In this document: one piece after another, positions 38,371 through 51,289 of the stretch
Layout of the letters: each line of letters begins with the position of its first letter
Numbering within the stretch: position 1 is the stretch's first letter
From: Otis tarda
Taxonomy: Eukaryota > Chordata > Aves > Otidiformes > Otididae
Assembly: GCA_026413225.1 (NCBI GenBank)
Contig: CM048552.1
Location: 205,233,553 to 205,297,552, forward strand
Direction of reading: 5' to 3'
Length of the DNA: 64,000 nucleotides
Notes under the pieces: generated by a model
What the model was told of the DNA's origin: nothing
Seen by the model: the letters and a program-made list of their open reading frames with translations, nothing else
Database searches by the model: none
Made by a program: the position numbers and the translations under genes

Positions 38371-38551
38371 ATATATATATATGCTTTTAATTCCCTCTGT
38401 ATATTTGTCCAGCTAATAAAAAAGCTGATTTTTTTTTTTTTTGTTAGCAGTCTTTCAGTATAATAACAAATTAAAAACTTAATGAACTGTCTTGCGGTTG
38501 TGAAATAAGAAGCACAAGTTATATAAAGTTAGGCTGCCAACCCTTTCAGGC

Positions 38552-38569
38552 TTTTTTTTTTTTTTTTTT
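38552..38569. repeat. Poly-T tract (T18)
   Basis: Eighteen uninterrupted T residues, followed by AAAATATTTTCC. This is a plain homopolymer and probably length-variable between individuals. Confidence 0.75.
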
Positions 38570-39843
38570 AAAATATTTTCCTTATTTTATACCTGAGCCT
38601 CACAGCCGCTTTTATTATATTTCTCACTGAGATATAGTCTATATGAGGGTACCTGAACTTTTTTCCTTGATTTTTTTTCACTTTTGAAATGACACTTTTT
38701 TTTTTTTCTGATAAATACTAATAATCTTTTCCTTTACTCACAGAATAGGGTTTTCTGGTTCTGCACACATCTGAAAAAAAAAAAAAGTTAATATTAAAGC
38801 TGGATGGTCTGAAGTCAGTTAATATTTTTGGAATAGAAAGGAGTATTTTGAACCAGTTTAGGCAGAAAGAAGTTAAATGTAGCTGAGTTTTATATTGTTA
38901 TAATCAAACTGTCCACTTGGTTGCATTTTCTGAACGTTTTTATCTGTACTTCAATGACATGAAGGGTGGAATAACACTAGAATGGAAAGAGATTAATGAG
39001 AATAGAAATTCTTTCCTCTTCTTAAAATGTAACTTGTGCCTTTTACCAGTCTGAGTAGAGATAATTTTGCTTTTTATATAACTGAATTCTTGGAGTGGTG
39101 CAAGACAGCAGCTTCTCTTTGTCTGGGCACAGAATTTAAAACCATTCTAAAGTTTCAACAAAATACACAGTCTCTTTAAAAAAAAAAATCTTGATCCCTA
39201 ACATGTTTGTCTAGTTAGAGCAGCTCTAGTCACGTATGTTAGGAAAGACATTCCTGCCTCAGAATGAACTCTCTTCTACACGTGCATACGTTCTTTTTCC
39301 AATTTCTTTTTCTTAGTAGTGCATCCTGCCTGCCCACCACTGGCGTAAGGCTGGCACAGTTTGGAGCTGTAGGACTTGGTACTCCTTTGTGTTGCTAGAA
39401 ACCCTATGAAATCCTGACATGGCACAGTAATTTAATGGTGTTCTGGGCCCAGTGGTTTTTAAGAGGAGGGTGTGGACAGCAAACAAATTTGTTTATGGAT
39501 ATTTTCTACCCCTAGAAGGTACTCCTTTAAATAAAATTTCCTGAGATGCCCTCTTCCCACTGTGAAAATCTCTTTAGGAGCACTGTGAATATGCAGAAAT
39601 CTGGAGGATATTGATATTAATCTTTAAAATGTCTGATGTCTACTGCCACTGGGAAAGGCCTATCAATGTACAGATTATATTTGATGTGAATTTAGAATTT
39701 TCTTTTCCCAAATAACTGCCATCTGTTTAACCTGTTCTTCTTTAGGTTTATTAATTTACAATTGCAGAATACTTTTCTTTTTTTTTTGGTCCGTATTTTG
39801 GTAGTCAGCTTGTCTTTTGCAATTTTGTAGGCAACAACAACAA

Positions 39844-39895
39844 TTTTTTTTTTTTTTTTAATCTGATAAGGTTTGTTTTAAGTAAGGACTTAACT
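39844..39895. repeat. Dispersed short repeat, copy A (T16 plus 36-bp unit)
   Basis: T16 (39844-39859) is followed by the 36-bp unit AATCTGATAAGGTTTGTTTT plus AAGTAAGGACTTAACT (39860-39895). The same arrangement occurs at 43212-43263 with 3 mismatches in 36. Copy A is preceded by a (CAA)n run (about 39833-39843). On the minus strand each copy looks like a short body followed by a poly-A tail. The family was not recognised. Confidence 0.6.
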
Positions 39896-40044
39896 TGCAA
39901 GCAGATAATGTTATCTTCTTGTTTCCTGAGGGGAAAAATATATATATTTTTATGTAATATATATATAGCCTTAGTGCCATAAGCAAACTAATCTTTTTTA
40001 TGAAGAGTTTGCAACTTACATAAACGTGTAAATGTTTTCAACAG

Positions 40045-40214
40045 GTTATATCAGTCTGTAAAAATTCTGTACTCCTTTGGGATTTTTGTGACATACTCGA
40101 TTCAGTACTACGTCCCTGCAGAGATTCTCATTCCAGCTGTCACCTCCAAAGTGGAGCAGAAGTGGAAGTTACTCAGTGAGCTTGTGGCGAGAGCACTATT
40201 AGTCTGCTCAACCT
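40045..40214 (+). CDS. SLC36A4: SLC36A4 internal exon, 170 bp (last exon visible)
   Basis: Acceptor TTTTCAACAG (40035-40044), donor GTAAGT (40215-40220). The first G completes the Trp codon. It reads [56 protein letters not shown] and the first base of a split Cys codon. [22 protein letters not shown] is one of the most conserved stretches of SLC36 transporters and spans a helix and re-entrant segment. About 90 C-terminal residues (the final two or three helices) remain to be encoded and were not found downstream in this window. Confidence 0.96.
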
Positions 40215-43211
40215 GTAAGTACGTGCAGAACATCCATAAAAAAGCTTGCTGTTACGTGTTGTTGGGGCTTGCTGATTTAAATACCTGTTTTGTTATTTAT
40301 TTTTCTGGAGGCTAGGAAACCTGAAATTTTGTTTCTATGATTCAGTATGTTTTGACTTTCATGAACAAGTGAATCTGATGTTGTATATATATTTTAACCA
40401 CACTTTTTTCAGTAGATGTGACCAATTATTTGACAGCCGTATCTTTTGCCAATAATACCCTAAAGCTGCCAGCTCAGAAATAATTTTATTAGAATGAAAG
40501 TTTTTAGGTAACAGACCCACATTACTGTTTCATGTCAGCGTTCCTCTGTACGATCTGCAGTACATGCTGCTCATGGAGAAATCCTTTTTCTGTTTTTGTC
40601 AGTCTGAGGATTAAGCCTGAGGTGTGCTGCTCTGTATCCATAAAATAGCACTGGCAACATGGATGCTTGGTCACTGTGTCCATGGAGGGACGCTTATTTT
40701 AGGTGATAATACTCCAAAGTGGTTTTGTATCTGCCCTCACTGCCTGTTACTCCTGTTGTTTTTCTTGCTTGTCCCCTACTCTTCCCGTCCCTCCTGCTGT
40801 GTCCCTGGTTTTCTCACAGATATCAGATACTGGTAGGAATCAGCAGCGTTCACTGAATGGTGAGCGTGGTCTCATCTAGGAATCGATATTCCTGAAGATA
40901 ATGAACTGAGGAGGAAGTTTAGGTTTGTCTTTACAGCTGCCATCTAAGGTGCTGAATAACACAGGAAGGTTTTCTCATAGATGTTATAAAAAATTGTTTC
41001 TGGTTCAACACTGGCTTCTTGACTCCACCATTTGCACTGAAACAAGCTGTTTACCTCAAAAAGTATCAAAACTGCCAAACAAGCAAAAAATGCTAAATCT
41101 TTTTTTTTTTTTGGGCTGGGGGGGGGGAAGTATTGATGAAAGAGAAGAGTTTAGTTTTCGTTGGCTCTGTTCTCTTGGAGAGTACTGAGCAGTGGCTAAT
41201 GTGCTGGATGGCAGCTAATAACTGTTTGTTGTCAGAGAACTTGAACATCCAGTGAGACCTTCTTAAGGTCAAACCTGTTTAGAGAAACAGTTTAATGTCG
41301 GTGCAATTTAATTACTGCAGTAAGCAAAGGGAAATACCATTGATCTAATAACTTGCTGCTCTGAAAATACATCTGCTATGTGAAATTAAAAAAAAAAGTG
41401 AAAAGCTTTCTTGAATAATGAAGTGCAAATCTCCTGAAGCACCATATAGCCTGTGTTCTGCTTCAGGCGTTCATGGTGCATAAGAAACCTGTTAAGATTT
41501 TAAGACTGAGGGTAGATGAATAGGTCTCGTAATATGTGAGAGACATCTAGATCAAAATGCTTCAAGCTCCAAAATGCTTTTTAGTGTCTCTTCAGGACCC
41601 CAGTAAACTCTCCAGTCTTAACCGTATCTTGGTGTCATGTCACCCTCAACTTCCACTCGTTTTCTGTTGCCCTTTATGTGCCCCTTATAACTTGTCCTGG
41701 TAAAGATACCACAGTACTTTTGAAAAGCTAAAATTCTTGTAGATCCAAACCGTTGTTTGCAGCTGAAGGTTTTGAGAGTTTATAGGTGTGAAGTGTTCTC
41801 AGAGATGTGTCTGATGAGAAGAGCTTGTGCTGAATGGGTTTAAAAGCACGTTTCCCTGTTTGACTTGGGAAAATAATAAATGACTTCATGATATTCAGCC
41901 ATAGTTTGGGTTTCTTTTCTCAGTTTTCTTATTGAGCTTTGTAATTACTGGGTAGTCTGGGAAGGCAAAACTGGGGAACAGTCTCCAAGAAAAGGAAGCG
42001 GAAAAAGAAAGAAAATTAGCTTTAAGATCTGGAAGAGGAGTCTGTGAAAGCTGAAAATAAATGAAAGCAAATCAGAGATGGAGTACCTTGTGAGCAGGAC
42101 TGGAAAATGGAGTGGTTGCCTGTTGGGTATGATCAACTACATTTGGGTGAGTTGAGACAGGGAGAATCTAATTCAGCATGAGTTGTAGTGGGTGCGGGTC
42201 CCTTTTTCCCAGAGGTGTGTTGGCACATATTCTTTCTTCTTTTTGTTTTCATGCAGTTATGCATTGTGCTGGGTTTTTTTCTGGATATTTATTTCTTTAC
42301 AAAACAAGAGCTAATGATCTTTCTTTTCTGAAGGCATAATAAATACTTTTAAATCACTCAATATGAAGTGAATACTATATCTTTATTTATTTTTTAAAGT
42401 ATGTGATAAAATTGGACCTGTTTGTGCATTTGGACTTCTGGTTTGTGCATTAAAACTTATCTGTGATGTGAATTTGTAAAGGGGACATACTGTAGTGTTA
42501 CAGGTGTTACTGGGATATTTAAGAGTATTAAATTGTTCACTATAAGGCACAGAAAAGTAAAAGTAAAGTTTACTCTTAGATGTTTGATATTTGCCAGGCT
42601 GTTGTGTGATATGCTGTAATTATCCTAGGTGTAATTTCAGTTTTTTTTTTCTAGTAGCTTCTACAAATTGTATGCATGCAATATCTATAATATTTTTTCA
42701 CCAGCAATTGTGTGTGCAACCTCCCATGCTTACGCTGATCTTCTGGTTGTCGTTTCTGACTGAAGCACTGGTTATAAACAGAATTGATTTAAATAATGCT
42801 TTGCTTTCACTAAGTGCAGATCATGGTTCCTAATACAATTCAGAAAGTCTTTCTTTAATAGAAAGAAAAAAATCCCAAACCTTTTAAATTGAATTTTAAA
42901 AATGAAATGGTTTTGGTATCAGTGACTGAATATGTTGTAATGTCTGGACCATTCAGAGGTCGTACACTGATCAAAGGGACTCTGCTTGGAAGGAGTTCTT
43001 TGCAAAGAGAAACTTCAGCTGTGTTGCTAATAACACATTAGCTTTTTAAGAGAAGACTTGAAAGATCAGTTATTACAGTTATCAGTTATTGGGGCTTTTA
43101 CATTACTGAAATAAAAATTAGGTCATTGTTTTATCATTACACTATATCAGAAACTTTGCTAGGGAAAAAGCATACCCTGAACTGGATTTATTTGTTGTTG
43201 TTGTTTTTTGG

Positions 43212-43263
43212 TTTTTTTTTTTTTTTAAATCTAGTAAGGTTTATTTTAAGTAAGGACTTAACT
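43212..43263. repeat. Dispersed short repeat, copy B (T15 plus 36-bp unit)
   Basis: T15 (43212-43226) followed by the 36-bp unit at 43228-43263, which matches 33 of 36 positions of the unit at 39860-39895 (AAGTAAGGACTTAACT identical). A (GTT)n run lies just before it (43189-43206), whereas copy A has (CAA)n on the same side. Flanking sequence beyond the unit does not match. Confidence 0.6.
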
Positions 43264-46200
43264 AATGACTGGAGACATAACATGCATCCAAAAAACTCAT
43301 ATACCTTGCTTATGGTTTTTCATTATTGACTTGCTGATTTTGGGGCACTTAGCATTGCAGGAGGATGATCACAGGTGTGTTATGTATTTTCCGATTTGCA
43401 TGTTCTCCTTCTTCTGCAGTTGTTTCACAAAAGAGACCTTATCTGAAGTACACTGTGGTAAATACACTTGACCCCTAATGTCACCAGTCCGAACCAACCC
43501 TTCAAGCTTGGGGCGGAGGAGGAGGCACCCAGCCATTGGGAAGTGCAGGACTGGGCTGAGGGGTTGTTGCTCTGGGGGTAGGTCAGTCTTTGCTCACTGA
43601 GCAGTTCCTGAGGAGCAGTGCGATCACCTTGATTCTTTTTCTAGACAAAATTTATAGTTAAAGTTGTTCAAAATATTGTCTTTTACTATATTGGAAAGGA
43701 AGTTACAAGTAGATTTCAGAACAATGTTTGCAGTAGGTATCTGACATTTCACATCTGTTCTTTGCAGCTTTTTCAAGACTCTGACAGGCGATGAGATGAT
43801 GTTTGTGGTATTTGAATGTCAGATAACTTCAGTACTTCAAAATATTTGTCAGCATGGAATTTTTATGTTGAAAGTACTTACCCTGATTTGATGTCTTCAA
43901 AACATGTCACAACAAATAGTTTGGATCTGTATTTGCTGCATCTGCTTGGATACAGGGTAGGCGTGCTCGTGGTTCAGCCCTTAGCTGAGCCTGTTGTGTG
44001 ATGGGGTTGTGGCTGCTGCACACTGGCATTAACCATTTGAGTGCTGAGCTTTGGAGCTTGCTTCTGAACTGGACCATCCTAGCTGAATTTTTAAAAACTT
44101 TGTTAATATCTTTACATAGAACAGTGTAAGTTTTACTTTTCTCTTTTGAGAGACCAGTTTGTCTGGGAGAACGAGAAAAAATCGTTCTACCCAAATGAGT
44201 CCTGTTTAGTGCCTTGCTTGAAATAAGCTGCCGTTGTATCATGAGAGCTTTTCACTCTTCCCTGCTTACCTGGCACTGAGATCATGGTAATTCTGGAAAG
44301 GGAGAGTTTGGAGAGGTTTTGTTGAGCCAAAACAGTTAATTTTCCTGTGTTAACAGCTTCAAAATGTGCTGAGCGCGTGGAGATTGAGAGGAGATATGGA
44401 GATCAGCTTCAGCTGCCCAGCATTAGCCAGTATTGATGCTAAGTGGTATAAAAAGTATTCACTTCTGTTGATGCCTCTCAGTGAAAATTGTGGCAAAAAA
44501 ATTAGGATGGGGCAAGAATATATGTTTCTAGTAGAATGTAAATGTAAATTTCTCACTTACTGTCTAGCAAAGGCTTACTTATGGCTTCTGTCAGAAGGGC
44601 ACTAAAATTAAATTGTGCTTGCTGGATGTTTTGGAAGAATTAAAAAAAATGAAGTATTGAGAAAATAATTTTCATCTGAATGACAGCCGCAAATCCATGA
44701 AGAAGTAATGGAATAAAATAGAAAGAACAATTTAAGCAGTACTTTAGCTTTTAAATAATAAGTTGCATTTGATTTATTACTTTGAAGATAGTAGTGTATT
44801 TTTTTTTTGTGTGTGAATTGGTAAAAGCTGCTGAAGAGCATCAGCAAATATAGCAGAGAAATCTGGAGTTGAGAGTTAATAGTATCTTTCATCCACACAA
44901 GAAATGGAGATTTTTTTTAATAGCTTAATTTAGGTCTGTGTTCCTGCAGCCACAGTACTTTTTAGAAAGAAAATTAAGAAATATTGCATTTGAATGTGGA
45001 TGTGGTGATACCGGTTGGATTGTCAGCTGTTTTGATTGTTAGCTTGAAATGAAACAAATTTAATTGAATGGATGATCCAGCTGAGCGTGAACTGAGCTGT
45101 TAGTGAGCTGCTTTCCATTAAAAAAACATTAACCTGGGCTTAGTGTGTAATTGTACCAAGAGAACAAATGCATTGTTTGGTTGAACTTATCAATTCTGCT
45201 TGTCTCAATATTTCCCCATTTTAACTCTACCTGGTTTTAGGAAAGAACAGTTCTTGATGCTGAACAATCAGACACAAGGTAGCATGATGTTTACCAGATA
45301 TCTTACACTGTTTCATGATATTGTGCCAGTAAAATACTCACTTAGAGTAGCTGCAGCAAAGCTAACATGAAGGAATTTTAAGATCTATATAGATTTTAAC
45401 ACATGCTTATAGGATTAAGTAATAATATGGAAGTGGTTTGTGTATCAGTCATTAGGCATAGAATTTTTCTATTAAGAGTTTGTTCTTTTTAAAGGGTAAT
45501 ATTAATGACAGATAAATTGAATATTTAACTTTGCCATTTAAAAAATTCCAGGTAAGACTTAGAATATTTGTGTGGACTGTTAACAGGCCCCTTGAAGTGG
45601 TCTTAAACACTAAATAATTATTTTTGAATTGTGACAGGAAGAAAATGAAGTATTTGGTTAATTAATTTGGAGGGTTTTTTCCCAGTGTGGGTTTGTATGG
45701 GTTTTTTTTGGATATGGTTGACTGATCAGCATAATTCTTACTTGCTAGCAGAAGATCTTGTGCTGTGGTTTGCAGTTGAGAGATGAGAACAAGCATGATT
45801 GTGGGGTTTTGAGGCATATACTTAGGCATGAGAAACAGTTATGTGAAATGCGGGTTCTTCCAACATGTTTGAGTATCTTTGCAAGAAGAATGGATCTCTT
45901 AATATCAGGGTTATATCCTGATTATGATTTCTTTCTTTTGATGTGTCATTACGATTTATGGCACGTTTTATGAATTGCTATTGGTGTAGGCATTGCTTCA
46001 TGTATATATAATAATGAATGTTCTTTCTCATGTAGAAATATTAAACTCTTTCTTTTCCCCTGATTTTCACATATGGTTACAAAATGTCTCTGGGTTATGA
46101 TTAACAGGTAAATGTTATGGATTATTTGGATGGTGCTCGAAGTGTTTCTTATTGCTGGTTGTTCTAGAGACATTAACTTGTGAGTATAAGTTGTATGAGA

Positions 46201-46720
46201 TAATGGGTTGGGGATTTTCTTTCTAAAACTAGCAGTGCTCCAGAAATAACCATAGGGTTCAGCAGAATGGTCTAATGTTACTATTCATCAAAGCCTTATG
46301 AAGCCAACTGGTTTAGTTCTTCCTTTCGGTGCATTGCTTCAGTTGACATCAGATCTTCTTAAAAAAGTGACTCTGGTGGGACCCAAACATGATATTACTT
46401 GCAAATGATTATATATTTAAACGTTTTACAGAAACTTAAGGTTATGAAATAAAATCCTAAAAAGTTAAAACATGTCCCCTTTTTTTTTAGTTACTGCTGC
46501 GTAGGTTTGACCTCCTTTTGTTCAGGTGTTAATTAAGATTCTGTGAATAAATTCAGATTTTGAAGTGCAGCTGTTTTCCAAATTTTTTTTTGTAGTTATG
46601 GGACAGGAAGAAAAGTATGAGCTCTGTGATTGAGGTTAAAATTAGAATATTTTGAAAGACTTGTAATAAGAAAATTTAAAAATAACTTAAAATAACAGCA
46701 TTGTCTTTGTCATAAAATTT

Positions 46721-46725
46721 GCTTG
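46721..46725. repeat. Target site duplication, left copy (GCTTG)
   Basis: GCTTG immediately before the LTR start AGTATTGCGTTTGCG. The same 5 bp recur at 47694-47698, directly after the other LTR end. Confidence 0.7.
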
Positions 46726-47693
46726 AGTATTGCGTTTGCGTGGCAAGGTTTGGTAGCAGGGGAGGTTACAGGAGTGACTTCTGTGAGAAGCTGCTGGAAG
46801 CTTCCCCCGTGTTCAGTAGAGCCAATGCCAGCCGGCTCCAAGATGGACCTGCTGCTGGTCAAGGCTGAGTCCATCAAGGATGGTGGTAGCACCTCAGTGA
46901 TAACATAGTTAAGAAGAGGAAAAGAAAAAACTGTGCAACAACAGCAGCCAAAGAGAGGAGTGTGAATATGTGAGAAAAACAGCCCTGCAAACACCAAGGT
47001 CAGTGAAGAAGGAGGAGGTGTTCCAGGCACTGAAGCAGTGGTGCGGCCCATGGTGGAGCAGGCTGTCCTCCTGAAGCCTGTGGAGGCCCACAGAGGAGCA
47101 AAGATCCACCTGCAGCCCGTGGAGGACCCCACATCAGGACAGGTGGATGCTTGAAGGAGGCTGTGGCCTGTGGAGGGCCCGCGCTGGGGCAGCTGTTCTG
47201 GAGGGACTGCACCCCATGGAAGAGATGACCCATGCCGGAGCAGTTCACGAAGGACTGTAGCCTGTGGGAGGGACCCCACGCTGGAGCAGGGCAGGAATGT
47301 GAGGAGTTCTTCCCCTGAGGAGGAAGGGGCAGCAGAGACAACACGTGATGAACTGACTGCAACCCCATTCCCGGTCTGCCTGTACCACTTGGGAGGAGAT
47401 AGAGAAAATCGGGAATGAAGTTGAGCCCAGGAAGAAGAGATGGGTGGGAGGAAGGCTTTTTAAGATTTATTTTTTTTCCTCATTATCCTACCCTGATTTG
47501 ATTGGTAATAATTTAAATTAATTCCGTAAGTCAAGTCTGTTTTGCCCGTGACCGTAATTGGTGAGTGATGTCTCCCTGTCCTTAGCTCGACCCATGAGTC
47601 TTTCATTACATTTTTTATCCCCTGTCCAGCTGAGAGGGGGTGATAGAGCAGCTTGGTGGGCACCTGGCATCCAGCCAAGGTCAACCCACCACG
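46726..47693 (+). mobile_element. Solo LTR, ERV-L-like, plus orientation, old (968 bp)
   Basis: Starts AGTATTGCGTTTGCGTGGCA and ends GGTCAACCCACCACG. The expected TG...CA ends have decayed to AG...CG, but 5-bp GCTTG duplications on both sides fix the borders. The body is homologous over most of its length to the reverse complement of the solo LTR at 1285-2414. Shared landmarks include GGAATGTGAGGAGTTCTTCC, GAGATGACCCA, GATGAACTGAC and GTCTGTTTTGCCC. The GC-rich middle with TGGAG/CTGCAG repeats yields spurious frames on both strands (for example 189 codons on the minus strand at 46710-47279). No internal retroviral sequence remains. Confidence 0.87.
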
Positions 47694-47698
47694 GCTTG
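47694..47698. repeat. Target site duplication, right copy (GCTTG)
   Basis: Exact repeat of 46721-46725, abutting the 3' end of the + strand solo LTR. Confidence 0.7.
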
Positions 47699-49860
47699 TT
47701 TTTTCTTTGAGACACTTTTTTTTATTATTTAATAAAAAAATTAATTGAAGAATGAATAGTTTAGCAATACATGACGTACTCTGAAGTAGTCGATCCTATT
47801 GCAGGGCAGTAATTACTTCCTAGTAAACAGAGCTTATTACTTGTCACAGCTTAGTGTTTGCATTCAATATGTATTTTACAACTCTGCAGGAATTCTTGTG
47901 GCAGAGCATTATGGCATTTTAATTGAAAATTGGATCATAGGGAAGCTTTTTTTTTTTTTTTCATGGTTCTTTTTACAGGCGCCTTTGCAAAATTTAAAAA
48001 TCTAATGTAGTCCAGCTTGCTTTTGACACTTTTTAATGTGAAATTTGATGATGCTTGTTTTTCTTATGTCTAATTATAAGGCTACCTTTTCTCTAATGCT
48101 GTATGGATTTTGTGCCATGCACTGGTGCTGGCTGGGTTCCTGGGACAGCTGGTGACGGATGGGCAGTGATGGCAACGTGAGGAGCCTGGTCTATGCACTG
48201 CAATGAAGGCAGAGTTGCGTGGCACCATACTTTTAGATGTGTGAGTTTATCTTGTAGATGTATAATTTTAAATGAGGTGAACTTTATTCTCAGTGTTTTA
48301 TACAAGTTTCCATCTGACAGCTTTCAACAGCAATATAATTTTAACTTAAAAAATCCCACATGGAATTTTCCTGTCCAGTACCGCAGCGCTATCTTTTTGC
48401 TTATTCCCTGTGCAGTGTCTCCTGAATATCAATCTTACCCATTTTCAGTGGCAGTTTAACTGCAAAAAAAAAAAAAAATGAATATGGTGTTTTCTAAATT
48501 TATAACTTGAACCTTTGGAAAAAAGATGGGAAGTTTAACTATTTTTCCCCATGAGTTACCAGGCTATGCTTCTTAATTTTAAATATTTTTAGTTACTTAC
48601 GCTACAGCAGCACTTATTGTGAAGTGCAAGTTGAAGATCCACAATGCCCTTCACAGTGTAAACCTACATGGCAGTCCACGCTCTGAAGGTTTTAGGCGTA
48701 GGACGCAAAGTGCTGTGTGGGTTGAGAGTCATCTAGTTTTACGTGCAGAAGTCTGTTCTCTGCATCTCTGCACCTGCAATGGTCATCCTAGCTAGGCTCC
48801 TTGTAAGCAGGGGAGAGAAAGAGGTACTTGGAAGGGCACAATTAGTCTGATCTATTTTACATATTTGCTCCTGGATTAATTGAGCTGGGGCAAAGAAATG
48901 CTTCATCAGGCTATTGAAGTACTACAAGTGAGAAATGTATCCAGCATTTGGTTTGATGAATCTTTCTTGGGAAGGCTGAGAAATAATACTGAATATCATG
49001 CTCAGTTGCCTGCAATTCAATCCTCTGTTCCTTTTCTAACAATTCAAAGACTAATGAAGCTCACTTTTGTTTTTTGTTACACTTCATATTTTCCATCTGT
49101 ATGCTTACAAATATAATGAAATGGTGATATGTATTTTTTTTTTGTCCAAATAACAAAAGTATGTATTCTCTAGCTAATGGAAAGAGAACTTTGTTCATGA
49201 CTATGTATCTTTCTGTTATTTTGGCCCATTATATTTCTATGCATGAACTGGCTTAGAAGATAAATTTATGGGATGCCTTCTTAAATGTCATACACGAGCC
49301 AGTGATTTTCTGTCATGCTTATTGAGTAGAGCAGCTATTTTTGCATGTAGTCCGTATGCATTTTACATCTATCCAGTGGTTCATAGACTTGAAATTTCCA
49401 TAAGATTCAAAAATTCCCAAGGGGGAAGTAAACGAAAAGGCAGATGGAAAACCACTCCTTTTTCCTAGTTCCAAGGTAAGAGGAAATAGATAAAGGTGCT
49501 TGACATTGTTAAAATCACACCATTATTTTCAGGAGACTGGCATGCCTGCCTTCCTCCCGTTTGATGGGCAATAACAGAGTTGAAAAGGCCTGTTGTGTTA
49601 ATGGGAATACTAAAAGGAATAGCATGCCATGCTATGCTTACTTGGTTGATCTGAGTTGAATATTATTGAAAATTCATCTGTACGTTTTCACTGGATAAGG
49701 TTCCACAGTGTAGATGTGGTGATAATGAGCAACACTGATTTACTGTTAAAGGAAATCTAAGGGACCTGTTGCACAAGTGATGGTTTTTTTTTTTTTCACT
49801 TTTTCCTTTTAAAGTCATGTTCAAGGATTCATTTGTTCTTTCCTGTTGCATCCCGTAAAC

Positions 49861-49922
49861 TTCTTTTTTTTTTCCCCTCTGTTTTTTCTCTTTTTTTTTT
49901 CTTCCTTTTTTTTTTTTTTTCT
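49861..49922. repeat. Pyrimidine tract, 62 nt with a single purine
   Basis: T- and C-only run interrupted by one G at 49881, made of several T9-T15 blocks separated by CC or CCCC. This is simple sequence of a type that can adopt triplex structure. It is not next to an identified exon, so it is not an obvious splice acceptor tract. Confidence 0.7.
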
Positions 49923-51289
49923 AACCTGGATCTTTTCCTAGAGCTGACTTGCACTGTGGTCCCCAGACCTTTCTCCTGGCACAACCAGAAGCATTGCATT
50001 CCACAGTTTAGGAAATGGAGGGAGGAAGAGGAGTATCTTTACAGTATGGTTTTATGATACATGAGTCAAATTAACAGCTTACTGCTTACAAATGTAGGAT
50101 ATCTTACTCTTCTTTCTGTTTTACTTTGTCCTACCCTGCGATGTAATCCCATCGTGTTCCTCATGCTGGCTCTGGCGTTCAATCAGAAAAGAGCTGATAG
50201 GATTCACTAATCAGCACAAACCCCCATGTTCTGTGTGTAACTGTTTTGTGTGTTTTTCAATTCAGCAAGTGATGGATTATGTTGGGTTTTGACTTGCAGT
50301 AGTTACTCATTGATCAAAGCTATTTTGCAACACAGCAAAATATAAATTCTGGGTCTTGTGCTTTTGAAGTTAAATTATGTTTTTATTTTGTGTGAGCTTC
50401 TCTGGTAAGGTTATCTAGATTATAGTTCTTCCTTCAGTAAAAAGTGGCTTGAATCACATTACTGTCCTATAAACTGGTAACTTAGGAGCAAGCTGTTTGG
50501 TAAAACGAACCATATGTAATTGATAATCATTATTAATTATAAGCTTGAAAATTGCACTAGACTCCTTTTGGTGTTTTATACATTTCTCAGCATTTCAGCT
50601 GAACATCCTACCTACTGTTATCAGAGGGCATTTTTGACAAGATGACTGAGCACGGGCCAGCTGTGGATTGGGTGCCTAAAGCACTAGAGGATGCCAAAGG
50701 ATGTTTTTCTGTAAACTTGACTGAAGCTTTTCATTACTGTTAGTAGTTTGCCTCATCTAGCCTTTGTGCTGTTTGGTAAATACACTGGAAGCTCTGATTC
50801 TGGATTAAGGTGCCTTAATGTGTGTACCATTTTGGCTAATTTTTAGGACAGTGTTTCAAACTTACTCTAGTAAAAGTGCTTAATGAAAAGGATCTCAGAA
50901 GTATGTCTGTGCTGTGCTAAAAATGGCAGTTTAATATTAAAGATAGTTTTCCAGCAAAGAAAGATGTAGACTCATTTTCAGATTAGAGCAGCATCGATGT
51001 GTGATGACTTCTGTTCACCACAGTCCTGAGTGGTTGAGGAAAAAAACTGGATGGATGGAGTTTCATAGTTATTTTCCACTGTGGCAAATAAGGAGTCACA
51101 GTAAGACAGAAATTGTTCTTTTGGTCTTTTTTTTTTTAAAAAAAAAGAAAAATAGAAGGATGTACCAAATGCCAAGGTTGTTTTGTATTGAAAAGAGGAA
51201 TCCAGGACAGAAAAAATGCCAAGTAATTTCTTCCTGTAGAATCACTTACCCCAGCTCTAATGATTTATTTGTATTTTAGCTTATTGCCT

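Larger units (their letters stand above)
33429..40044. other. SLC36A4 intron, 6.6 kb, with three antisense CR1 tails
   Basis: Contains three minus-strand CR1 3' ends within 2.1 kb (36272-36799, 36850-37060, 38003-38370), T-rich tracts (T18 at 38552-38569) and a T16-linked short repeat at 39844-39895. Outside these the sequence is AT-rich with no recognisable exon. The acceptor is TTTTCAACAG. Confidence 0.75.

Noticed and set aside
46710..47279. Minus-strand open frame of 189 codons
   Set aside because: Antisense reading of the + strand solo LTR. The homologous region of the other LTR gives similar chance frames.
51127..51146. T-run followed by A-run that could form a hairpin
   Set aside because: A simple T11A9 junction; such homopolymer pairs are common in AT-rich introns and no function is implied.
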